From Sipunculus nudus (lineage: Eukaryota; Annelida; Sipuncula; Golfingiida; Sipunculidae): a stretch of 64,000 nt of DNA. Location: positions 11,677,019 through 11,741,018 of the forward strand of contig CM049306.1 of NCBI GenBank assembly GCA_026874595.1, read 5' to 3'. A model generated the notes under the pieces. It saw nothing but the letters and a program-made list of their open reading frames with translations, was not told the DNA's origin and searched no databases. Both the position numbers and the translations under genes were made by a program. How positions within the stretch are numbered: position 1 is the stretch's first letter; each line of letters begins with the position of its first letter. This document shows positions 1-10,675 of this stretch, one piece after another.

Positions 1-1625
1 TTGCTTGGCCGTGTCTTCCAGCAAAAGGCCTCATCTGATTGGAAGAAAATACAGTGCTCCCCTCTGGTGTAGCAATTCAGGATACGACGACATAACAAAC
101 AGCGCTTACGATATAGGGAGTAGGCCTATAGTTAAAGCGCTGTGTAAAGAGCGTAGTTGAAAACCGAATAGTGACAAACCTTTTCAATATTTTATTATAA
201 ATTTTTAGTTGAAATGGTCTCTTGCGTCAACAAAAGTAGTCAGAAGATAGTGAAAGGGAACATTTGCATTGTAAGAGGGTTAAATTCAATCAAATTAAAC
301 AAAATGTTTTTGCTTGACAATATATTACAGTTGTCCTATTGGACATTTGTATACCTGGTTCTGTGTTATGTTCACTGTTTGATTCTGGTCAGTGTTTCAT
401 CTCATGACTCGCTGCATGATCAGCTCTGCAGAACTTTTATACAATTATGACTTTACGGAAGCTAAAGTGTAAAGGTATACCTTATACAATTATGGAGCAT
501 TATAACAAAGACAAAAATTTGTGTTAATAGGTGCAAACTAATTGCTTATCATTTATGTTTTTGTTTGATGATGCTGTTTTTATTTTCTTAGTTTTACTTG
601 CCTTTTCTCATATTTTATCCCAGACAAAAAGTCACAGTTTCTGTTGTGTTAAAATAACATCAATATTTAAAGATAAATTGATTTTTTTATGATAAAATGG
701 TCTTTTTCATATACATCACTGTTATAATGAACTTCTTCAGAACCATTGCATATACACATGAACAATGTTGAGGGAGAGTAATACTTATTTTGAAATGTGG
801 TCTTGTTGACACACAATATTGACCAGGGGGAATTTCATAAATGCCTTCATATGCAGAGTAAACATTTGCACTTCCTGTTGTGTTTGCATATGTTTTGTGA
901 CATCATCTGATATTTCAGTGTAAGACACAGTCTGCAGTCTATTTGTTTTTGTCATCTCATGAATGCAGCCCTTGTAAATATCTTAAGCTAAGCATTTCTC
1001 TTGAATACTTATTTATACAGCATTAAATAGCACATTTACATGATTGAAATTCAGCAAACTTACAATGAGACAATTTTCAAAATTTGGAGCCCCAATATAC
1101 AGTTTGAAAAATTGTCACATGCATGTTCACCTCCTTGGCAAACACCTGTACTATTTCCTGTTCTTCATTTGACTCTGAGTCTCTTTCTCACAAAAGATGC
1201 AAATTTTAGTTCAGTTTGAACACTAGCTTTTCCACTTTTTTCCACATTTAAGTCACAGTGAGCATGAAGCAAAAACTATCTCTTCTTTCAGCTCCTCACT
1301 GCATGTTAAAAATGTAACCACCTAATGAATTACAGGGGTAATCTGTAACATCAGCGTTACAGCAAGAATATTAAGATGGTCTGTCAGGAAAACTTATGAC
1401 ATGATGCTTATTATACAAAGATGAAATGTAGTACAAGTTAGGAGTGTACCTTCGTTTCCAGAATTATTATTATCATCTACAATCAACCTCAGAAGGAAGT
1501 ATTTTGCCACCTTACATCAATAAGATTTTAGTCTGAAAGTCCTAGTTATCTAGACATCGCATTGCTGACATTTGACATCCTCCGTTCTCATTAAATAAGT
1601 TTGGCCATAAAATTTGTTTTACACT
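1..1625. other. AT-rich stretch, no gene recognised
   Basis: No exon with convincing splice sites, no RNA gene and no bounded repeat was found here. Short open frames read as low-complexity translations. It is probably intron or intergenic DNA upstream of the stabilin-like exons. Confidence 0.5.
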
Positions 1626-3318
1626 TTTTTTAGCAAACCTGTGAGCATATGCAATGGTGTGGTGTGGGCCGTTGTCTGTCCTCTGTATGTTAACCCATCC
1701 TTTGTAAAAAGTGGCAGGACCCTGACCTAGCATCACCAAATTTTATGAAAAAAAATCATCTAAAAAATTGTCGGATTTTGCTTTTTTTGCTATATGCGTT
1801 AACTTAGATTTTATAGGGAAAAAGTTAAAAAAAATGTAAAAGCCTTCTTCTCCTGAATCATTCAGCCATATTGTTCAATATTTAACATAATTTATCCAAG
1901 AGATGAGCTCTCTCACTTTTGTTCAAATGGTTTGAAATGTTTTGAATGGCGATGAAGTTTGGCCGAGTTACAAGAATTTGAACTTTGTCATTTTGCCAAG
2001 TAAGCATACTGACATAACAATCTCAGAAATGACAGGAACTAGCATCACCAAGTTTTGTGCAAATGTTGGTTTTTGTGGTGCCACCACCAACATCTGCCTG
2101 TTTATCGGAAATAATCTCATAATTTTACCCCTTTCAGCTTCTACATGAAAAATTTTTCATGATGAAACCTTCAAGCAGTAGGGTTTAAGTTTTTACATTA
2201 GAATTATCCTAGAGTTCTATCAATTGTATAAGAACAGGTCAAGTTCATTGATTTTTGGTAGAATCATAAAAAACTGATGTTGGTCTTGTGGCCATGTAAG
2301 CCTATATCAAACTGAGGGCTGCAATAGTCTTCTTCTGAAAAACTGTTTCAAATTCTGTAAAATTGCACACAAATTATTCTTAGGTTCAAGTTTCCTTAAA
2401 TAACTTTTTATGGCCGAATTATTTGACGTTTAGCAATGAAAGAACTGTGAGATACTTAGGTAGCTTCTAGATTTATTGTAGTAACAGACTGTGGGTATAT
2501 AAGCAGAGCTGTACAGGCAACATAAATATTTGTGCCCATTTCCAAATAGTGTGTAAGATAATTTCATGAAAAAAAAAACATATTTCTGGATTCTGATTTT
2601 GCTTTTAATAGGCATCTGCTATTATTCTTAAAATTTTTGATAAAAAATCATAAGAATATGTCACCATGATAAAGGATTTACCCAGTCTTTCATTATGTGT
2701 GAACAGATTTGGCAACAGGCAAAGATTTGTCTGTATCTATAAAAAGCTTGGCAGACTGCCGACTGTATCAGATTAGGCAACAGGTCAAGAGTTCACTCAG
2801 TGCAGTACCTGCACCTGCATATTAGTTTTGGTTCACTGGAGGTGCAACTGCCTGCCTGAGCTGAGCTTGGTCATCCAAGAGTACCTGACTGGGAGGTTTC
2901 ATGTATCAGCCTGAAATTGTGCATGTCAATTCATCTCAAAATTGTTTTGTTGCATACAAGACTTATGGCACCATATACTATCCTTTTGGGTTTCATGCAT
3001 CTGCAGACATATAACATCAGTGGTTTGAAGTATCTGCCTGAAATTTTGCATGCCGATACAATTTCGTTGGCTTTCTCGAACACAAGACTGGTGGTGCCAC
3101 CCACAATCATTTTGTGTTGTGTGTGTCCGTGTCAGTTTTTCAGGAGTGACGTTTGTGTTATATTGATGCTTATATTTGGGTTAAAATGTTTAGTACTCGC
3201 TTTGTACATGAACGTGTCACATGTGTACTTGAAAAGTATAAGCAAGTACTTTTTAAATAAGGGTCAAGCATGTTATCTATCCCATTGCACAGCTTCGCAT
3301 TAGGCCTGTAGGCCTTGT
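1626..3318 (+). mobile_element. R5 element (Helitron-like ends), copy 1
   Basis: The left end is TTTTTTTAGCAAACCTGTG. The right end has CACAGCTTCGCATTAGGCC followed by a self-complementary AGGCCT, GT, AGGCCT hairpin and TTGTG. The 5' motif AGCAAACCTGTG is the inverted form of the CACAG(G/C)TTCGC motif just inside the 3' hairpin. The inside contains GGTGGTGCCACC-type palindromes, a block reading GCAACAGGTCAAGAGTTCAC, and sequence shared with the second copy at 41007-43358. No transposase or helicase is visible. Open frames inside it (for example 2917-3303) are not conserved with that copy and are not called as genes. Confidence 0.7.
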
Positions 3319-3850
3319 GTTAACTTATATTCGGGTGCACCTTAATACCAGGGGCTCCTGGTTGCAGCCCACTCAGTCATCCCCTTAATTCCCAACTACA
3401 GGGTAACTGTTTATCAGGAAAAGAATATAAAATATTCTACTATGGGATATCGCCAATGCAGTTTCTCTTGTAAATGGAGGAGAAAAGCTACAGGCTGGCA
3501 GAGCCAGAAGCTCATTTATGCAGGCAAGCATGATTTCGCTAGATAGTCATAATCACTGTCTTATCCGGCCATCCCCACAATATTAGCTTTAAACACTAAA
3601 ACCTCTGTTTACTTATGTGATCCTTGAACAAATATGAGGCTACAATTAATTGTTATATATTTAAATGAAACTTCAAAACATGACGTTTATCCATAAATGA
3701 AAGACTATGTAGCTTTGCCCTGGATTATTATGTGAGTCTGTTGATACAAGATAAAAGTTTTTATACCATTTGTCATTTCTAGGCTATTTCATGTTCATGC
3801 GTCAGATTTCCTTTCAACTCAACAACAGACTTTGAGGACAAGAACACATT

Positions 3851-5623
3851 AAGGTAGCATTCCTGACAAAAAACCCTAAATTTAAAATCAAACATAAAAA
3901 TGTTTCAAATGCATATATGACCCCATAAATTATATATAATTATGAGCTTGGCACAGAGATTTATCAAATAGCATATGTGTTTATGAAATTCCCATTCATT
4001 TTCATAAGAAATTTTAACATTTTAAAATTTATAAAATTTTTGAATGGTACACAAGTTTAAGCAACCAGTAAGAGCAAACCACTTTTTAATAGGCTAACAT
4101 CAAGCTACATGACCCAGTCTAAAAACATTTTTGTTTTGTTTTTTCTTTATCAGATTTTTTAAAAAACTTAAAATCTAATTTTTAGCGAACCTGTGAGCTT
4201 ATGCAATGGCGCAGCGTCGTCCCTACATTCATGTTTACTCTGCAGACATCCAAGCTCATATCTCGGGAACCTTTTGACCGATTGGGCCAAAATTTTGCTT
4301 GTGTATAGATCTCACATAGCTCTTCATCATAAGCAAAACCAGTGGTGCCACCTGCAACCTCTTATGCACAGCGTCACTCTGTTCATCTGCCTTGGGATAA
4401 AATCACTCATATCTCAGAAGTGGTTTGACTTATCCACCTAAAATTTTGCAGGTTTATACATCCTGGACAGGTTTCTCGATTTTATGAAAAATGGCGCCAC
4501 CTACATTCATGTTTACTCTGCAGACATCCAAGCTCTTATCTCGGGAACCTTTTGACCAATTGGGCCAAAATTTTGCTTGTGTATAGATCTCACATAGCTC
4601 TTCATCATAAGCAAAACCAGTGGTGCCACCTGCAACCTCTTATGCACAGCGTCACTCTGTTCATCTGCCTTGGGATAAAATCACTCATATCTCAGAAGAG
4701 GTTTGACTTATTCACCTGAAATTTTGCAGGTTTATACATCCTGGACAGCCTTCTCGATTTTATGACGGGTGGTGCCACCTACATTCACGTTTACTCTGCA
4801 GACATCCAAGCTCATATCTCGGGAACTGTTTGAACGATTGGGCCAAAATTTTGCTTGTGTATAGATCTCACATAGCTTTTCATCATAAGTAAAACTGGTG
4901 GCGCCACCTGCAACCACTTATGAACACCATCCATCTGTTCATCTGCCTTGGGATAAAATCTCTCATATCTCAGCAGTGGTTTGACTTATCCACCTGAAAA
5001 TTTGCAAGTTTATACATCCTGGACAATTTTCTCGATTTTATGACAGGTGGCACCACCTACATTCACGTTTACGCTGCAGACATCCATGCTAATATGCAAC
5101 ACACCTCACTCTATTCCCCTTGCTACTTAATCCATGCCTCACTTAACCCGTCCCACTCTGATTCCTGCGGATACACATAGTCACTTGTTGACTACCCATA
5201 TTCTAGTTTTAAAAAATGTCCTAGTCTGAAACTTGCAGGTCCGAAATGTCCATTTGGCTGAAATCATAATGACTAAGGTAGATATGCAGGACTTAAAATA
5301 ATCAATATTAAATTTTAAAAATAAACCTCCATTCATACTCCCAAACTTTGCACAGGTTCGCATCAGGCCTGTAGGCCTTGTTTAAAAGTTTGCTTGTTTA
5401 AAAGGTTTGCTCTTACTGGTTGCTTAAAATTGTGTTCCATTTAAAAATTTTCAAAATGTTAAAATTTCATATGAAAATAAATATAAATTTCATAAATACA
5501 TATCCAATTAGAAAGATATCTGTACCAGGTTTAAAATTATACATACTATATGGGGTCTAATATGCAAATGAAATGGCCTTTGATTGATTTGAACTTTAAG
5601 GGATTTTGCCAGCGATGCTACTT
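3851..5623. repeat. Long imperfect inverted repeat with ~230-bp arms
   Basis: The left arm (3851-4080) reads AAGGTAGCAT...AGAGCAAACC. The right arm (5404-5623) is its reverse complement with substitutions and small gaps, reading GGTTTGCTCT...GATGCTACTT. The match runs through several landmark blocks such as CCAGTAAGAGCAAACC and TTTATGAAATT. The 1.3-kb spacer is mostly one inserted repeat element (4179-5383), so the original structure had a loop of only about 120 bases. This fits a large fold-back (MITE-like) element, or two oppositely oriented copies of one repeat. Confidence 0.75.
4179..5383 (+). mobile_element. Chimeric element: R5 ends around an R1-type core
   Basis: The ends are R5: TTTTTAGCGAACCTGTG at the left, and GCACAGGTTCGCATC followed by the AGGCCTGTAGGCCTTGTT hairpin at the right. 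The middle is R1 core, with tandem units carrying 'CTCATATCTC', 'GGTTTGACTTATCCACCTG' and the GGTGG(C/T)GCCACC palindrome. An R1-type 3' terminus (TAGTCACTTGTTGACTA, then CTAG at about 5209-5212) lies inside it. It was either an R1 copy captured by R5 or an insertion of R1 into R5. Confidence 0.6.
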
Positions 5624-6047
5624 AGAGATAATTTGTAATGAAGAGCATTATGCACAGTGCATGTGCAACTTTATTGCACAGCCTAGAAACCAAGGGCGCT
5701 AGTTGTTTGCCTGCAATTTTTCAATGAGGCAGGCATATTCTACCTCCACACATGAGTGTATCAACATTAGTGATATCCTATCTCAAAGAAAGTTGTGATG
5801 ATGCTGATGCTTTAAAAATCAAAATACAGGGTTCACTATATATTTTTATATGTATTTGTGCAGGGGTGCTGATCAGTCTTCACATATATACATGTTCAGT
5901 CCTTTCCTGTTGAATGATACTGTCACCTGAGGTATGGCCACGACAGGAGCCATAATATAGGGGTCATTTTGGTCAGATTATTTGAATGTCTAAAATATAC
6001 TGAAATTTGTGATTGACATGTAACAGGACTGTTTTATCTTGTTACAG
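5624..6047. other. Intron sequence before stabilin-like exon
   Basis: No repeat boundary or exon was recognised. The last bases (GTTTTATCTTGTTACAG) form a good polypyrimidine tract and AG acceptor for the exon starting at 6048. Confidence 0.5.
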
Positions 6048-6134
6048 GTCAAGAAGTGTTGTCCTGGATTCTTTGGAAGACAGTGTTATCCCTGTCCAGG
6101 GGGGTTCCAGAACCCTTGTTCAGGAAATGGAAGG
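6048..6134 (+). CDS. Stabilin-like EGF-repeat exon (partial gene)
   Basis: An 87-nt internal exon, phase 0 at both ends, flanked by TTATCTTGTTACAG and donor GTAAGC. It encodes 29 residues starting VKKCCPGFFGRQC and containing CPGGFQNPCSGNG. The CCPGFFGRxC...CPGG..NPC...G pattern is the signature that opens the EGF-like block after a fasciclin (FAS1) domain in stabilin-1/2. Stabilins are large membrane scavenger receptors for hyaluronan, modified lipoproteins and cell debris; the role here is inferred from that family. The exon joins in frame to the exon at 9297. Upstream FAS1 exons are not visible, so the gene extends beyond the window on the left or through long introns. Other FAS1/EGF multi-domain proteins remain possible. 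Confidence 0.82.
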
Positions 6135-7773
6135 GTAAGCAGTAATAATTGCACCCATAATCAGTTAACTTAAATATAATTAGATAAGTACAATTAAAAA
6201 AAAGAATGAGATGAATGGCATCATTGGTAATATGAGACAGATAATTAACTTAAGAGCATTAATGTTTGCATAAGTAATGGGACCACTGCACCAATTGACC
6301 TACATATCCCATATTAGCCCATTAAGAATACATGTTTGGTTATGATGTATTATTCAGATTGAAGTACAGAAACCTGGGATTGATAAGGATGTCTAAAATC
6401 AAGTTTTAATACCCAAAGTTTATCATGAATACCAAATGACTCCTTTTTGCTGTGCATAAAGCTACTATTTATATAAATTATTACCTCCATGCATTGCACA
6501 CAAGGAATCAATCATAGTTTTATCTGGAAAGATCATGGAAAAGAATGTTACTTAATCTAAGAGGTTAATATAATAGAGTCAAGTAAATATCAGTTTATAA
6601 GTTCAAGGCTTATTTGAAAGGCCAAATTTAATCAAAGTATATAAATGACCAACAATATTACTAGTAAAGAATTATATTGCTTATAAATTTATCAGGCATT
6701 TAATCACCTACGTGCAGAAGCACGTTCATGAACACAGTACAAATCTTGATTACATGTGACACCAGTTTAAACTTTGTGATATTTTAACTTTGCAGACTAT
6801 TCAAAGTTTAATTGAAAGTAAATATTCTGTTCAGTGGTGAGTCTTCAATATTTTGTATCCCTCCATCAGTCTGTCTTTCCTTCCATAAGATTATTATAAT
6901 CCCCAGTGGATATGGAAAATACTAATTAAACAAGACAGGTCATATATATGCAGGCCATAGATGTTCCTGTAAAATAATCTTGATTAGTAATAACGAATAA
7001 TTCACTGTTCTACATAATCTGTTGAAAATATGGTGCTTGCATATGAAATTTTTTTTTTTTTTTTCATTACCAGAGGAGACTTTATCAATATGGTCAAGCT
7101 AACTTTGTGTCATATCGGTTAATAGAAAATCCCCTTTATTGTCACATAAATGGGAAATTCCAAACCATTTTCTATATAAAAAATAGTAAATCTGACCGTT
7201 TAATATCATGGAATATTGTCATAATCCCAGTTATTGTCATGCTTTGAACCCTTGTAAGTTTTGAGAGGTTTTGAGAGCACTTGAAGCAATACCCAATCCA
7301 AAACCTCAATCGCTGTGAAACTTGACAATTGTTTGACTCTGCCCTCTGCCCTAACATGCAGTCCTATCATAAAGACCATCATGGAAATTTCCGTCATTGA
7401 TAAAACATCCTGAAAATTAGATTATTATCTAACTAAATTATCTACTAAAATAGTTTGCCTACGCATAACGAAAAAACTGTGCCGCATATTTCCAGACATT
7501 TGACCTTGTGACCCAGATGCTGAGTCACTTTCCGTCTGCAAATCGGAATTTAATTGTTCAGTTATTGTAACTTGCGGCACAAAAATTACAGGAAATAAAT
7601 TGTTAGCTGTGCATAAATGTAATTTGACATGCAATGATGCGCAGTAAAAACATTAATTAACGTTTGTTTCCTTTTTATTAACCATTTATTTAATATCATT
7701 TGAGACATAACACTTATTCTATGACTCAAAAAGACATAGATGTTGAAGCCCACAGGATATCACATCCCGGTTA
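6135..7773 (+). other. Intron of the stabilin-like gene, first part
   Basis: AT-rich sequence with a (T)17 run near 7050. No internal exon was found. Short minus-strand open frames around 7172-7634 show no conserved motif. Confidence 0.5.
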
Positions 7774-8674
7774 TTGTATCAGCCAAAACGAAGTTATGCG
7801 GATACTATGTTTTTTGACCGGGTTCCACTGCCGCCACCCCCGCGGCGTTCGTTTCCGGAGAACTCCTCTGAGACTACTGGACGGATTTTTCCAAAACTTA
7901 CACAAATTATTGGGTCACATGTGAACTGGTGCCTAACCAAGTGACCTTGACCTCTGACCTTTCTCTGCCCGGTGTCCGTTTGTGCGTGTTTCCATACATA
8001 AACCCACATATCTCGGGAACCGTTTGACCAATCAGGAAAAAAATTTTACACGAATGTAGCCCTGGGATAGCTTTATAACATACACAAAAAAAGGTGGCGC
8101 CACCTGCAGCCATGTTTGCACAGTGTCCATCTGTTCATCTGCCTTGGGTTAAAATCACTCATATCTCTGCAGTGGTTTGACTAATTCACCTAAAATTCGG
8201 CATGCGTATACATCCTAGATAGCTTTCTTGATTTTATGACAGGTGGCGCCACCTACCTACACGTTCATGCTGCAGACATCCAAGCTCATATCTCAGGACT
8301 CGTTTGACCAATCAGGAAAACTTTTTTTACTCAAATGTAGCCCTTGGATAGCTTTATAACATACACAAAAAAGGTGGCGCCACCTGCAGCCATTTTTGCA
8401 CAGCATCCATCTGTTTGTCTGCTGTGGGATAAAATCACTCATATCTCTGCAGTGGTTTGACTTTTCCACCTGAAATTTTGCATGTGTATACATCTTAGAT
8501 AGTTTCTTGTTCAAATAACAGGTGGCGCCACCTACAATCATGTTTATGTGGCAGAGATCCATTCTAATATGTAACACATGTAACTCTATTTCCCCTTGCC
8601 ACTCAATCCATGCCTCACTTCACCCGTCCTTCTCTGATTTTGGCGGATACACATAGTCGCTACCCGTATTCTAG
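7774..8674 (+). mobile_element. R1 Helitron-like element, copy 1 (intronic)
   Basis: It starts TTGTATCAGCCAAAACG after an A and ends TACCCGTATTCTAG before a T. The inside holds two tandem units, each with two GGTGGCGCCACC palindromes (starts 8093, 8242, 8373, 8521; spacing 149, 131, 148). Blocks such as CACTCATATCTCTGCAGTGG recur. The 3' subterminal motif TTTTGGCGGATACACATAG is the inverted form of the 5' end. The 3' hairpin arm is partly lost compared with the copy at 62336-63519. It lies in the stabilin-like intron. Confidence 0.75.
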
Positions 8675-9128
8675 TTATCATAATATAAACATGTTCCATC
8701 GACAAGACAATAAGCAGGCTCGACTGTACATGGAATTTCACCAGCCTTGCTTAAAATATATAAAAATATGCTTGATTTCTTTGAATGATGTATATGATCA
8801 ACACTAAATTAAGTCATTTTTCCAGACCATTAATAATATATTCAGGGAATTACCACAAGTTAGTAAGTTTACAAAGGACCTGGTCTTCATTTGCAAAATA
8901 AAAAAGATCTGGGAAAAGTAGAAGTAATTCCATAGAACAATAAATTTTTTTTGTGGCCTCAGAAATACAAGGCATGTAAATTTATATCAGAGGATCAGTG
9001 TCTCCTGAGTGTCTTGGCCCGTGGTTCACTTCTAAATATTGTCATTGTATTATTCATGTTAGTGCTCATACACAGGATTGAGACTTCCCTCCATTGAGGG
9101 ACCATATAAAGTGTTCAGTGTATCACAG

Positions 9129-9191
9129 TGCTCTGATGGTATGTATGACTGTGGAAATTATAGATGTATAACAGAGTGTTGTTGGCCCCAG
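9129..9191 (+). pseudogene. Exon-like duplicate of the stabilin EGF exon (decayed or alternative)
   Basis: After an AG at 9127-9128 there is an open block of 21 codons ending at CAG with a GTATTT donor, phase 0 at both ends. It begins CSDGMYDCGNYRC, against CSDGMYGTGRCRC at the start of the exon at 9297. The bases TCTGATGGTATGTATG are identical in both. After the first 13 residues it diverges and the rest of the EGF module is missing. It could be a relic of a tandem exon duplication or a rarely used alternative exon. It would keep the reading frame if spliced in. Confidence 0.5.
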
Positions 9192-9296
9192 GTATTTATA
9201 ATTTGTTGAAACAATATCAGTGTTAATCTGTAACCCATGTGGAATTTAAATTTAGGCTTTATGTATTTATCTTATGAAGTGTTTTGTGTTCTGTAG

Positions 9297-9408
9297 TGTT
9301 CTGATGGTATGTATGGCACTGGCAGATGTAGGTGTAAACCAGACTTCAATGGCACCATCTGTGAGTTCTGCTCGGATCCCAAAAAGTTTGGACCATCATG
9401 TGAACAAA
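9297..9408 (+). CDS. Stabilin-like EGF-repeat exon, following exon
   Basis: A 112-nt exon, phase 0 at the start and phase 1 at the end, between GTTTTGTGTTCTGTAG and GTAAGTGG. It reads CSDGMYGTGRCRC, then KPDFNGTICEFC, then KKFGPSCEQ. This continues the module begun at 6048: the join gives NGR followed by CSDG, matching the stabilin order C..G.C....G.C.C..GFNGT.CE.C....FGP.C. Six cysteines in EGF spacing and the NGT sequon are visible. The next exon should start with the last two bases of a codon. No sure continuation was found in the window, so the remaining exons are far downstream or outside. Confidence 0.82.
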
Positions 9409-9894
9409 GTAAGTGGTTTTATTACCATTGACACAGCCTGACATTGTGAATTGATCATTGAGAATCAAACACAATTTGAAAGGAATTATCCCAAATTCGC
9501 TAGCTGCTGCAAAGAGTATGTCAGATTCTTCATCCCAACTCAAACAACTTCATTGTGAATATTAGTTTCTCAAGGCTATAACCTTGTTAGGCTTATTGGA
9601 AGGTTCTGTTAGTAGATTATCAAACTTGTCTATGAGTGACAGTGTTGATTAATGACAGTTATTTTTCACAATATAAATATAACTGAATAATCTGAGTTGC
9701 AGGGCCTGGTTGTGTTTTGCATTGTTGAAGGCCAGTATATTTAACAACAGTATGAGGAAAACTGATCAACTGAAACCTGACACAAGGTTCTATATGATAT
9801 ATCAGTGATACTGTTTTGAATTCAGTATTTCATTTAGTGCTGTGCTTTTAATGTTCTAGCAGTGTTGATTACTACTGGACCAATTAACATACTC

Positions 9895-10020
9895 TAGGGG
9901 TAGAGCGAAGCTAGGGCTCAAAGCTGGGAGATCTTTAGTTGGAATCAAGCAGTGAGGTTTTTCACTGTTGGCTCCCACCCAGGGTGAGTGCTCTGCTGGC
10001 TAACTTGGAGACTGTACCCC
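9895..10020 (+). mobile_element. Possible tRNA-derived SINE
   Basis: The segment GGGGTAGAGCGAAGCTAGG resembles a tRNA A-box region, and about 35 bases later AGTTGGAATCAAGC resembles a degraded B box. It is followed by a non-tRNA body (CTCCCACCCAGGGTGAGTGC). No tail or target duplication could be fixed. Weak call. Confidence 0.35.
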
Positions 10021-10675
10021 ACAGTCCTGTTTCACTCACAAACAAATGTGCCTTTTGGGGGTTCTTCAGTGTAACACACCCAACACCTATGTACATGATT
10101 TCAGGATTATCACATGTTTCCCCCTGTCATGAGTTCTTAAACTGAAATGGAATTCTGCAGATGTACATAGTATTCAGGCTAAGACAGCATTAAAAATGGA
10201 GAAGGCTACCTTTACCCCAAAAAAATTTTTTATTAAAAATGAAAAAATTTTGTTTAATACTTTTCCACAAGATGTCAGCACTGGGGTCACATCATTAATC
10301 TGTAAAGTATGACACATCAGAGTTGATATTGGTATCACAAGTTAATTAAGTTTTGGACTTCCCATACAGCATGTTGATTGCTGGATGGCCCAAAACCTTG
10401 GAGGTGCTTCCCACTCATGCCTGAACACAGACACACTGCATGTGTACATTTATTTTGCAGTCAGTCACAATGTGACACTTCTCCACTGACTGCAGCTATC
10501 AGCCAGAGCACATCATCACGTGAATCATGAACCATACATAGTCTGCTTCATGCTGCCCTTACTAATCAGGTTTTCTGTTTGACATCCAAACTGATGCAAC
10601 AAATATCAAATTGGTTAAGGTGGCTTGTTGATTAAACAATTTAGAACATCTGTGATTATGTAATACATATACTGG

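Noticed and set aside
2917-3303. 128-codon open frame
   Set aside because: It lies in R5 and covers the palindrome region; it is not kept open in copy 2.
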